DNA from: CAG-582 sp964551965
GTDB taxonomy: Bacteria; Bacillota_I; Bacilli_A; RF39; UBA660
Length of the DNA stretch: 21,166 nt
NCBI GenBank assembly: GCA_964551965.1
Contig: CAZKFB010000020.1
Location: forward strand, 1-21,166
Direction: 5' to 3'
The translations under genes were made by a program, and so were the position numbers. Below, piece after piece: positions 6,878-13,623 of this stretch; within the stretch, counting starts at the first letter, position 1; every line of letters begins with the position of its first letter. A model generated the notes under the pieces. The model ran no database searches, was not told the DNA's origin, and saw nothing but the letters and a program-made list of their open reading frames with translations.

Positions 6878-8787
6878 TGAAATATTCAATTAAAAATGGA
6901 TCAGTTACATTAAATGGAAATACGATTCTTGAAGAAGTTAATTTCGAAGTTAATTCAAAAGAACATATTGCAATTGTTGGACCTAATGGAGCAGGTAAAA
7001 CAACTCTTTTAAATGCGATAATAAATCCCGAATTATTTGATGAAGGAATAGGTGAAGAAAAATTTACTATAACTAAGATAGGTGAGTTTAATATTGGATT
7101 CTTAAAACAAATTGAATTTAAAAATGATCAAGAATTATTAATTGATATTGTAAGAGAACCATTTAAAGATCTTATAAATATGGAAAGTAAAATTCAAACT
7201 CTAGTAGAAGAGATGAATAAAAACAATTCTAATGAATTAATAAAAAAATATACCGATACTTTAGAAAACTTTAAACTATTGGGAGGTTATTCATACAAAA
7301 AAGAATATGAAGTTATGCTCAATAAATTCGGATTTACAGAAAGTGATAAAGCAAAACCGATATCATCATTTAGTGGTGGAGAAAAAACTAAAATTGCCTT
7401 TATAAAATTACTATTGAGTAAACCTGATTTATTAATTCTAGATGAACCAACAAACCATTTAGATATTAGAACTATTGAATGGTTAGAAGAATACTTAGCT
7501 AATTATAAAGGTTCAATAATACTTGTATCCCATGATCGTATGTTTATTAATAACATAGCTAGTATTATCTATGATATCGATTATGGAAAAGTAGTTAGAT
7601 ATAATGGCAATTATTTCTTCTATGAGAAAACTAAAAAAGTTAATTATGAAAAATTACTACATGATTATGAAGCTCAACAAGCAGAAATCAAAAGATTAAT
7701 GGCCATCTATGAAAGATTTAGAAATAAACCAACTAAAGCAAGTATGGCATTATCAAAGTTACATCAAGTTGAAAAGATGGATTTAATTGGCAAACCAAAC
7801 AAAATAGATATGAAAACTTTTAAAACAAATTTAGACTCTATTGAACAATCTGTTAAAAAAGTTTTAGTTGCTAAAGATTTAGTAATTGGTTACAATGAAC
7901 CTCTAGCCAAATTAAATTTTGAAATAACTAGAGGCAAAAAAATTGGTATTATCGGTGCTAATGGAACAGGAAAGTCTACTTTATTAAAAACACTTCATGG
8001 AGTAATTACACCTATTGATGGAGAATTAAGTTATGGCTTAAAAGTACTGCCTGGATACTTTGATCAATCTTTAGAATTTATTACTGATTCAAATGTTTTA
8101 AATGAAATGAGAGAATATAATAAAGACCTGACAGAACTACAAGCTCGAAGTGCTTTAGGATCATTCTTATTTAAAGGAGAAGATGTCTATAAAGATTTAT
8201 CCGTACTTTCGGGTGGTGAAAAGGTAAGACTACAACTATGCAAAATACTATATAATAAACCAAATTTTCTTATCTTAGATGAACCAACAAATCATATGGA
8301 TATTGCATCTAAAGAACATTTAGAAGATATATTAACTGAATATAAGGGAACTATAATATTTGTATCTCACGATCGATATTTCGTTGAAAAAATAGCTGAT
8401 GAGTTAATTGTATTTGAAGATAATGGAGCAACTTATTATCCATTTAACTATGATGAATATTTAGAAAAAATAAAGAAGAAACCACCAATAGTTGAAACTA
8501 AAAAAGTTAAAAAGATAGTAGAAAAAGCAAAAGTTAAAGAAGATAAAAGAGAAAAGAAAGTAAGTCGTGAAAAAGAATTACAAAGCATTGAAAACGATAT
8601 TATTAAACATGAATCACGCATTGCAACTTTGAATCAAGAGTTATTTTCTAGTGATGTCATAAATGATTTTAATAAGATTAATAGCATTCAATCAAAAATA
8701 GATAATTTAAATCAAGAACTAGTTGAATTAAATAACAAATGGGAACAATTAACCGACGAGATATTAAATGAAAAAAATCAGGATTAA
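6877..8787 (+). CDS. ABC-F family ATPase (ribosome-associated)
   Basis: 636 residues with two ABC ATPase domains and no membrane segments, typical of ABC-F proteins that act on the ribosome. Domain 1: Walker A GPNGAGKT (35-42), signature FSGGEK (165-170), Walker B and D-loop LLILDEPTNHLD (185-196), His in SHD (219). The linker at about 250-320 with KPTKASMALSKLHQVEKM is the P-site interaction motif. Domain 2: GANGTGKST (360-368), LSGGEK (444-449), FLILDEPTNHMD (464-475), SHD (497-499). Both catalytic Glu are present. Residues about 530-636 are a Lys/Glu-rich linker and a coiled coil as in YdiF- or Uup-type members. It may rescue stalled ribosomes; antibiotic protection cannot be judged from sequence. 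It is coupled to the CpXC gene upstream. Confidence 0.95.
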   Translation: MKYSIKNGSVTLNGNTILEEVNFEVNSKEHIAIVGPNGAGKTTLLNAIINPELFDEGIGEEKFTITKIGEFNIGFLKQIEFKNDQELLIDIVREPFKDLINMESKIQTLVEEMNKNNSNELIKKYTDTLENFKLLGGYSYKKEYEVMLNKFGFTESDKAKPISSFSGGEKTKIAFIKLLLSKPDLLILDEPTNHLDIRTIEWLEEYLANYKGSIILVSHDRMFINNIASIIYDIDYGKVVRYNGNYFFYEKTKKVNYEKLLHDYEAQQAEIKRLMAIYERFRNKPTKASMALSKLHQVEKMDLIGKPNKIDMKTFKTNLDSIEQSVKKVLVAKDLVIGYNEPLAKLNFEITRGKKIGIIGANGTGKSTLLKTLHGVITPIDGELSYGLKVLPGYFDQSLEFITDSNVLNEMREYNKDLTELQARSALGSFLFKGEDVYKDLSVLSGGEKVRLQLCKILYNKPNFLILDEPTNHMDIASKEHLEDILTEYKGTIIFVSHDRYFVEKIADELIVFEDNGATYYPFNYDEYLEKIKKKPPIVETKKVKKIVEKAKVKEDKREKKVSREKELQSIENDIIKHESRIATLNQELFSSDVINDFNKINSIQSKIDNLNQELVELNNKWEQLTDEILNEKNQD

Positions 8788-8799
8788 CAATCCTGATTT
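8775..8799. terminator. Bidirectional terminator with both stop codons inside
   Basis: An 11-bp stem (8775-8785 with 8789-8799) and 3-base loop. The ABC-F stop (8785-8787) and the stop of the leftward CotF-like gene (8784-8786) overlap each other within the hairpin. The A-run at 8771-8777 provides the U-tract for leftward transcripts. Confidence 0.85.
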
Positions 8800-9032
8800 A
8801 ATTTATTATACAATTTATTTATTTCCGATTTATTAACATCTTCAACTTTATAGTATCCGATACTTACCATAGCTTGATATATATCTTCTTGCATTTCTAA
8901 AGAGTAATCAAGGCCATCTAACATTAGTTTTCTAACATTCTTGTTACTAGATTCTACAACTGCATTAGTATATAACATAACAAGCGATTTGGTAAGTGTT
9001 AAATAATTAGTTAATTCCTCCTTTTCACTCAT
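8784..9032 (-). CDS. CotF-like spore coat family protein
   Basis: 82 residues, wholly helical, of the short CotF type (coat F domain): TKSLVMLYTNAVVESSNKNVRKLML at the N-terminal half, then a helix and a GYYKVEDV segment that parallels the family's 'GWY...A' end. Related small proteins in clostridia and bacilli occur in spore coats and have a ferritin-like four-helix shape. It overlaps the upstream 59-residue gene by one base (TAATG), so both are made from one message. Family assignment rests on pattern recognition; participation in a coat is inferred. Confidence 0.7.
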   Translation of the reverse strand: MSEKEELTNYLTLTKSLVMLYTNAVVESSNKNVRKLMLDGLDYSLEMQEDIYQAMVSIGYYKVEDVNKSEINKLYNKLNQDC

Positions 9033-9211
9033 TATTTATCACCTCCAAGGATTTTCATTAACTTGTTTACCATAGTCTGATGTGATTCAATCTGATCTTC
9101 TAATAACTTGCAATATTTTTCATCTTCTATTTGATTATTTTCTAATGCAGCTATCATAAGTTTTTCATGGTTGATAACATCTTCAATATAATTTAATTCT
9201 TTTTGAGTCAT
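9032..9211 (-). CDS. 59-residue helical partner of the CotF-like protein
   Basis: A short leftward gene: MTQKELNYIEDVINHEKLMI at the start and HQTMVNKLMKILGGDK at the end. It begins at ATG 9211 after a strong GGAGGG site and stops with TAA sharing one base with the CotF-like start. It consists of two amphipathic helices and resembles the N-terminal ferritin-like half (..EL..LED.I.HE..) of CotF-type proteins, so the pair may be a split or paired coat module. Strong ribosome binding site, coupling and codon structure make it a real gene. Confidence 0.8.
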   Translation of the reverse strand: MTQKELNYIEDVINHEKLMIAALENNQIEDEKYCKLLEDQIESHQTMVNKLMKILGGDK

Positions 9212-9236
9212 ATTAATCCCTCCACTATTATTATGG

Positions 9237-9244
9237 ATTGTATT
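9237..9244 (-). promoter_or_regulatory. Possible sporulation-type -10 for the coat pair
   Basis: Read leftward the box is AATACAAT, one base from CATACAAT, the -10 sequence I recall for sigma-E promoters. It lies 25 bases before the 9211 start. No convincing -35 is visible. Confidence 0.3.
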
Positions 9245-9259
9245 AGAAAAATTATTCTA

Positions 9260-9288
9260 TTGATTATTATATTTTTGTGGTTTATAAT
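9260..9288 (+). promoter_or_regulatory. Promoter of the metalloprotease gene
   Basis: TTGATT (9260-9265) and TATAAT (9283-9288) with a 17-base spacer. The predicted message starts near 9295 and includes the AAGGGGG site at 9301-9307, which supports the start at 9317. Confidence 0.75.
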
Positions 9289-9316
9289 AATGAGAACTTT
9301 AAGGGGGAAAATCTAT

Positions 9317-9913
9317 ATGACAATAATTCCAATAGAAAAAGAAATAATGCTATTCGATGGTAGTAAATTAAAAATAGACACTGAAGTCAGATTAAATGGA
9401 CCTATCGCAATAGATGATGAATATTCAGAAATAGGTATTGATATGTTAATTGAACAATATATAAGATCAGTTAAGAGTACAATTGCAGCTTACAAAAAAA
9501 CTGAATTACCTGAATCATTTATTCGTGGACAAGAATATATAGTAACTGATGTATCCTATTTTGACTTAGATAGTTATCACCACATCTTAGGTTTATTCAA
9601 TTTAGTATATGATTTAATTCTATTCGATCCAGACTCTATTTCAGGGATTGGTTTTGATCCAAATTTTTTAATGGGACACGAAGTAGGTCATAAGATATCC
9701 AAGTATAAGTTAGATGATAATACAAGAGAAGAAATTAGAAGTATCTTAGGTATACCAACAATGAATGATTATATCATCGAAGAAACTTTTGCTGATGCAT
9801 GCGGAGATATTGTTCAAAATGAAGCTATCAATAATTATTCATTTTTACCTAACGATCCAATTAGAAGAGAAAAAATGCGTACAATTGCATTGAGAACAAG
9901 TTACAAATGTTAA
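9317..9913 (+). CDS. Small cytoplasmic zinc metallopeptidase (gluzincin-like)
   Basis: 198 residues. GHEVGHK (HEVGH at 121-125) is an HExxH zinc motif, and EETFADACGD (155-164) supplies an ExxxD (Glu156, Asp160), the second-ligand pattern of gluzincins such as thermolysin and neprilysin. About 30 residues lie between the motifs. No signal peptide, propeptide or membrane segment is present, so it likely acts in the cytoplasm. The start at 9317 follows AAGGGGG and a consensus promoter; starts further up would add a hydrophobic stretch but would lie inside the promoter and lack a ribosome binding site. I cannot assign a known family or substrate. Confidence 0.75.
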   Translation: MTIIPIEKEIMLFDGSKLKIDTEVRLNGPIAIDDEYSEIGIDMLIEQYIRSVKSTIAAYKKTELPESFIRGQEYIVTDVSYFDLDSYHHILGLFNLVYDLILFDPDSISGIGFDPNFLMGHEVGHKISKYKLDDNTREEIRSILGIPTMNDYIIEETFADACGDIVQNEAINNYSFLPNDPIRREKMRTIALRTSYKC

Positions 9914-9932
9914 ATTTTATTTAACATTTTTC
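9905..9932 (+). terminator. Terminator after the metalloprotease gene
   Basis: A 10-bp all-AT-plus-one-GC stem (9905-9914 with 9920-9929) with a 5-base loop and T-rich tail. It overlaps the stop codon. Confidence 0.65.
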
Positions 9933-9942
9933 TTTATTATTC

Positions 9943-9970
9943 TTTACTTTTATATTATAATTAGTATACT
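9943..9970 (+). promoter_or_regulatory. Promoter of the CDF gene
   Basis: TTTACT (9943-9948) and TATACT (9965-9970), 16 bases apart; a second TATAAT lies at 9956-9961. The AGGGG site follows at 9976-9980. Confidence 0.5.
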
Positions 9971-9989
9971 CGATTAGGGGATGGATTTA

Positions 9990-10892
9990 GTGAATAGATA
10001 CAAAGAAACGAAAATCGCAACTGTAATAAGTATAATGGGGAATATCTTCTTACTTATTATAAAGTTGATTATAGGTATTATTTCATCATCACAAGCAATG
10101 ATAAGTGATGCTTTTAATAGTGCTGGAGATATCTTCTCATCAGTTATGGCTTTCATTGGTAACAAAATAGCAAGCAAAGAAGCAGATGAAGATCATAATT
10201 TAGGACATGGCAAAGCCGAATACTTTTTCTCTCTATTAATAAGCTTATCAATGATTGTTGTTTCGATTGAACTATGTATTTCCTCGATAAAATCAATTTT
10301 TAACAATAGTAATTATCAATTCTCAATGTGGTTAATAATTGTATGTATTATAACTATTCTTACAAAGATAATACTATACTTTATCGTTAATCATATTTAT
10401 AATAAACATCACAATATACTATTGTATTCAACAGCAATCGACCATCGTAATGACTGTTTCTTAACTACACTTACTTTGATAGCATCTATTTGTGGATATT
10501 TAGGATATCGTGAAATTGATGGTGTAATCGGCGCCTTAGTATCATTATGGATTTTTAGATCAGGCCTTTCAATATTTAAAGATAGTTATGATATCTTAAT
10601 GGATAAAAGTATGAGTAATGAATTAAAAGATAAGATTCTTAATATAGTTAGCAAATACCCTGATATTAAAAATATTGATCATTTAAACTCAACTCCTGTA
10701 GGATATCAATATCAAATATCTCTAACTATTTTTATTGATGGCAATATGTCAACTTATGATTCACATGAAATAGCAAATAAGCTTGAAAAAGAAATTACAA
10801 AACTAGATGAAGTATACTTAACTATAATTCATGTTAACCCAATAATAACAAAAGTAAAGAAGAGTAAATCGAACAAGCAAAAAAAGAATTAA
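9990..10892 (+). CDS. Cation diffusion facilitator (CDF) metal exporter
   Basis: 300 residues: six expected membrane segments in the first 200 and a cytoplasmic ferredoxin-like C-terminal domain (KILNIVSKYPDIKNIDHLNS onward). Hallmarks are ISDAFNSAGD in TM2, HNLGHGKAEYF after TM2 and AIDHRNDCF in TM5. The transport site reads Asn43-x3-Asp47 with Asp151-x3-Asp155. Zinc exporters use His and Asp, whereas Asn/Asp-x3-Asp with Asp-x3-Asp is described for manganese CDF proteins, so Mn(II) export by metal/proton exchange is my inference. A GTG at 9990 fits the AGGGGATGG site (6-base spacing) better than the ATG at 9981, which touches that site; the ATG would add three residues. Confidence 0.92.
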   Translation: MNRYKETKIATVISIMGNIFLLIIKLIIGIISSSQAMISDAFNSAGDIFSSVMAFIGNKIASKEADEDHNLGHGKAEYFFSLLISLSMIVVSIELCISSIKSIFNNSNYQFSMWLIIVCIITILTKIILYFIVNHIYNKHHNILLYSTAIDHRNDCFLTTLTLIASICGYLGYREIDGVIGALVSLWIFRSGLSIFKDSYDILMDKSMSNELKDKILNIVSKYPDIKNIDHLNSTPVGYQYQISLTIFIDGNMSTYDSHEIANKLEKEITKLDEVYLTIIHVNPIITKVKKSKSNKQKKN

Positions 10893-10943
10893 AACTTGTT
10901 AATGATAATATAATTTGTTAGAATATAATTAGGAAGTGATATC

Positions 10944-11453
10944 ATGGCGAAGAAAATAATTCCCATTAAAAATTATGTAATTGCTTTTGGTGTTGTAATA
11001 CTTATTATCTGTGGATGTTTTGCATTTTATAATTTATATCATATTTATCAAGAAAATAAAATCAGTACAAGTCCACTAGCAAATAAAGAAATCTTATATG
11101 TCGATTTAAAAAACGCAACTGATGATGTCGATGCAGATACATTTTTATTAATAAGCTACGTAGAAGATAAAAATGTTCATAACAATGAATTAGAAATAAA
11201 AAAATATTTAAATAAAAAGAACTTATTAAACAATGTACTTTATTTAAACGCAACTGAATATTTAAATGATGAAAACTTTATTAAAGATATTAATTCAACT
11301 TTAGGATTAAAAGATAATTTAAATATCGAAGTACTACCTGCAGTAGTTTACTACCGAGATGGTGCTGTAGCATATACAATAGATTCTAAAGATCATATAA
11401 TTAATAAAGGCGATTTTGAACACATCGTTGATATGTATGAATTAGCAAGTTAA
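10944..11453 (+). CDS. Membrane-anchored thioredoxin-fold protein lacking CxxC
   Basis: 169 residues. One N-terminal membrane segment (about 12-32, VIAFGVVILIICGCFAFYNLY) anchors a domain outside the cell. About 45-165 reads as a thioredoxin fold: TFLLISYVED strand, a helix, NVLYLNATE strand, and LPAVVYYRDG with the conserved cis-Pro, then a C-terminal helix. The position where thioredoxins have CxxC is VEDKNVHN, without Cys, so oxidoreductase activity is unlikely. Start ATG follows AGGAAGTGAT. Role unknown; a binding or chaperone function is possible. Confidence 0.7.
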   Translation: MAKKIIPIKNYVIAFGVVILIICGCFAFYNLYHIYQENKISTSPLANKEILYVDLKNATDDVDADTFLLISYVEDKNVHNNELEIKKYLNKKNLLNNVLYLNATEYLNDENFIKDINSTLGLKDNLNIEVLPAVVYYRDGAVAYTIDSKDHIINKGDFEHIVDMYELAS

Positions 11454-11466
11454 TACTTGCTTTTTA
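11444..11466 (+). terminator. Terminator after the thioredoxin-fold gene
   Basis: AGCAAGT (11444-11450) pairs with ACTTGCT (11455-11461), loop TAAT, then a T-run. The stop codon lies in the loop. A weak promoter for the next gene (TTGCTT 11457-11462, TATCCT 11480-11485, 17-base spacer) begins inside the stem. Confidence 0.85.
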
Positions 11467-11507
11467 TTTTCGTATTTTGTATCCTATTAGGAGAAAGAAG
11501 AATAAAT

Positions 11508-12020
11508 ATGATTAATATTGTTTTATTTGAACCAGAAATTCCCGGTAATACCGGAAACATTATGCGCACTTGTGTAGCAACAAATTCTAAATTACATTTA
11601 ATTAAACCATTAGGTTTTTCTCTTGACGAAAAATATATTAAGAGAAGTGGAGTAAACTATATAGATAAATGTGATTATACCGTATATGAGAACATCGATG
11701 AATTCTATGAAAAAAATAAAGGAACATATTATTATTTAACTAGATATGGCCACAAACCTCATACTTCATTTGATTATTCAAATTCTGAAGAGAATCTATA
11801 TTTTATTTTTGGAAAAGAATCAACAGGAATTCCCCCAAAGTTATTAAAACCCCATCTTGATCATTGCATGAGAATACCAATGACAGATAATGTTCGTGCA
11901 TTAAATTTATCAAATACAGTAGCTGTAATGGTATATGAGGCATTAAGACAACAAGATTATAATGATTTACTAAGAGAAGAACCTCATAAGAGTAAAAGTT
12001 TTATTGAAGAAAGTGAATAA
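11508..12020 (+). CDS. trmL: tRNA (cytidine/uridine-34 2'-O)-methyltransferase TrmL
   Basis: 170 residues of the SPOUT superfamily, the usual length. It methylates the ribose of wobble base 34 in certain tRNA-Leu species using SAM. Motif 1 is EPEIPGNTGNIMRTC (about 7-21), motif 2 IFGKESTGIP and motif 3 RALNLSNTVAVMVYEALRQ, which build the trefoil-knot SAM site. The ATG at 11508 follows an AGGAG site; an in-frame start at 11457 would add a hydrophobic stretch that overlaps the terminator. A tRNA-Leu(UAA) gene, the typical substrate, lies in the same window at 20931. Confidence 0.95.
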   Translation: MINIVLFEPEIPGNTGNIMRTCVATNSKLHLIKPLGFSLDEKYIKRSGVNYIDKCDYTVYENIDEFYEKNKGTYYYLTRYGHKPHTSFDYSNSEENLYFIFGKESTGIPPKLLKPHLDHCMRIPMTDNVRALNLSNTVAVMVYEALRQQDYNDLLREEPHKSKSFIEESE

Positions 12021-12021
12021 T

Positions 12022-12050
12022 AAAGAAGTTTCTAAATGAAACTTCTTTTT
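12022..12050. terminator. Terminator between trmL and the convergent gene
   Basis: An 11-bp stem (12022-12032 with 12038-12048), loop TAAAT and T-run. The stop of the leftward gene (12049-12051) is at its edge. Confidence 0.85.
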
Positions 12051-13068
12051 AATAAAAATCATAAGCATCATGCTTAATAAGCAATTGTTTACCTAAAGCC
12101 TTATTACAATAAACAATAATAAGATCTTTACTATTACTCGGAAGAATATCTAACATATAGAAATCATCAACTTTATCAAACTTTGGTTTATACTTATCTA
12201 CATCATAATATGTATCATTACTAAATTGTCGGAAACCTTCAACAAAAGATACAACAATAATTCCATTTTCTATTGTCCATCTACTGGCAATACCTTTAAT
12301 AAACGATTTAAATATCTCTAATCTTTCATTTAGAGAATTGTCTTCTATAAAAGTAGAAGTAAAATCCATTATATTAGAAAGATATACGAAGGCAAATTTT
12401 TTATCTTGTAATTGCTCATCTAAATCAAAAAGTGGAGAATCTATAAATGTAATATCATTAAAGCTCTTATTCTCAACAGTCTCTAATAATTTATCATAAT
12501 TTTCTTTAGAAAAATAACCTTCCTTATTATCTAGTGACCAATTCTTACATCTAAACCCAATGAAATTATCAAATTGTTGATATGTGATATTTGTTTTTCT
12601 TGGATCAAATTCAAAGCCAATCTCATTAACTTTTACATAGACTGCATCCCATACTCGCTTCTCTACATCTGGTAGCTGCTCTCTAATTCTTAAATAAATA
12701 CCGAAGTCATATAATCTAGAAGAAAAATCTTCAGCATAGAAAAACTTTTTATATTCCTCAAAACTTAACTTTGCTTTAACAGCAGCAAATTTAAGGGCAG
12801 CATAATGCTTAGCAGTTTTATTACTATCGAAGCAAGTAACACTTCTAGCACCTTGTAAGAATAAATCTAAAATTGCATCCCCACTTCCCGTAACGGTTAA
12901 AATATCTTGACCTTTTATATATGGATAATAAGTATAAAACACGGAAGATATATTCTCGGTATTAAATGGATAGACAGGCATAAAACCAGAAAACATAGTT
13001 TTTTTATCAATTTTCTTAATCTCTAATAAGTTTAATATATTTGAAATTTCTTCATCTATAATATTCAT
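12049..13068 (-). CDS. BtaA/DUF3419-like SAM-dependent protein
   Basis: 339 residues. DILTVTGSGDAILDLFLQGARSV (about 55-77) is a Rossmann SAM site (GSGD), followed by TCFDSNKTAKHYAALKFAAVKAKLSFEEY, the pattern of DUF3419/BtaA proteins in which an 'xxD.N..Q' strand and a long helix follow. KKFAFVYLSNIMDF (about 224-237) corresponds to the strand and 'SN..D' region. BtaA makes the betaine-lipid head group by moving aminocarboxypropyl from SAM to diacylglycerol; this homologue is remote, so the reaction is unproven. Start ATG 13068 follows AGGTGAT; an extended -10 (TGATATAAT) lies upstream. Confidence 0.65.
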   Translation of the reverse strand: MNIIDEEISNILNLLEIKKIDKKTMFSGFMPVYPFNTENISSVFYTYYPYIKGQDILTVTGSGDAILDLFLQGARSVTCFDSNKTAKHYAALKFAAVKAKLSFEEYKKFFYAEDFSSRLYDFGIYLRIREQLPDVEKRVWDAVYVKVNEIGFEFDPRKTNITYQQFDNFIGFRCKNWSLDNKEGYFSKENYDKLLETVENKSFNDITFIDSPLFDLDEQLQDKKFAFVYLSNIMDFTSTFIEDNSLNERLEIFKSFIKGIASRWTIENGIIVVSFVEGFRQFSNDTYYDVDKYKPKFDKVDDFYMLDILPSNSKDLIIVYCNKALGKQLLIKHDAYDFY

Positions 13069-13089
13069 GAAATCACCTAACGGTAAATT

Positions 13090-13098
13090 ATTATATCA
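13090..13098 (-). promoter_or_regulatory. Extended -10 promoter for the BtaA-like gene
   Basis: Read leftward it is TGATATAAT, 22 bases before the start codon at 13068. Confidence 0.55.
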
Positions 13099-13120
13099 AT
13101 AATTATTTTATTATTCAATA

Positions 13121-13148
13121 AAAAAGAAGCCTTAAGCAGCTTCTTTTT
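13121..13148 (-). terminator. Terminator of the ferredoxin gene, inside its 3' end
   Basis: AAAAAGAAGC (13121-13130) pairs with GCTTCTTTTT (13139-13148). The right arm encodes the last residues of the ferredoxin tail (EKEA) and the stop at 13132 lies in the loop. Confidence 0.8.
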
Positions 13149-13518
13149 CGATTTCTCCATCAGCTTCTTCGTTATCATCATGACACTCACAATCATGACA
13201 ACAACAATGTTCATCATCACACTTGCAGACATCGTCGCATGTACAATTATCTCCACACTTGCAATCATCACCGCATGTACAATTGTCTCCACACTCACAA
13301 TTTTCGCCACAATTACATTCTTCCCCTGATTTATCATTATCTTCGATTGTAATTGCAAATACTGGGCAAGCCTCTAAAGCATCTTGTACCTTTTCATTAG
13401 TATTGTCATTAATTACTGTCGAATAACCTTCTTCATTAAAATCAAAATTTTCTGGAGCTATAGCAACACAAGCACCACATCCAATACATTTACTTTCATC
13501 AACACATACTTTTTTCAT
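13132..13518 (-). CDS. 4Fe-4S ferredoxin with metallothionein-like Cys-rich tail
   Basis: 128 residues in two parts. Residues 1-62 are a single-cluster bacterial ferredoxin: CIGCGAC plus ALEACP give four Cys for one [4Fe-4S], with an APENF segment typical of monocluster ferredoxins. Residues about 64-115 are a tail with 17 Cys, mainly CxCGDxC repeats (NCECGDNC, TCGDDC, KCGDNC), then EHCCCHDCECHDD, and an acidic end. Tail density and spacing resemble a metallothionein and suggest binding of several metal ions or extra clusters. Start at 13518 fits the GGAGG site; an ATG two codons earlier touches that site. The promoter reads TTGTAT/TATAAT with a 17-base spacer. An electron carrier is certain in type; the tail's function is not known. 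Confidence 0.92.
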   Translation of the reverse strand: MKKVCVDESKCIGCGACVAIAPENFDFNEEGYSTVINDNTNEKVQDALEACPVFAITIEDNDKSGEECNCGENCECGDNCTCGDDCKCGDNCTCDDVCKCDDEHCCCHDCECHDDNEEADGEIEKEAA

Positions 13519-13540
13519 AAGCATCCTCCGTTCTCAGTTA

Positions 13541-13569
13541 ATTATACAAATTTAATAAAAAAAATACAA
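13541..13569 (-). promoter_or_regulatory. Promoter of the ferredoxin gene
   Basis: Read leftward: TTGTAT (13569-13564), a 17-base spacer and TATAAT (13546-13541), 22 bases before the 13518 start; GGAGG lies between. Confidence 0.7.
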
Positions 13570-13623
13570 TCACTATATACAAAAAGTAACAAAATATGAT
13601 AAAATTTTGATAAGGTGAAGGGT

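Noticed and set aside
9203..9316. N-terminal hydrophobic extension of the metalloprotease
   Set aside because: The region contains a consensus promoter and the upstream starts lack a ribosome binding site, whereas 9317 has AAGGGGG.
13223..13330. Possible CRISPR-like short repeats
   Set aside because: The repeats are codons for CxCGDxC in the ferredoxin tail; there is no spacer structure.
13223..13426. Open frame antisense to the ferredoxin tail
   Set aside because: Its repetitive product (SPH, QLS repeats) is the shadow of the Cys-rich repeats; it lacks a ribosome binding site.
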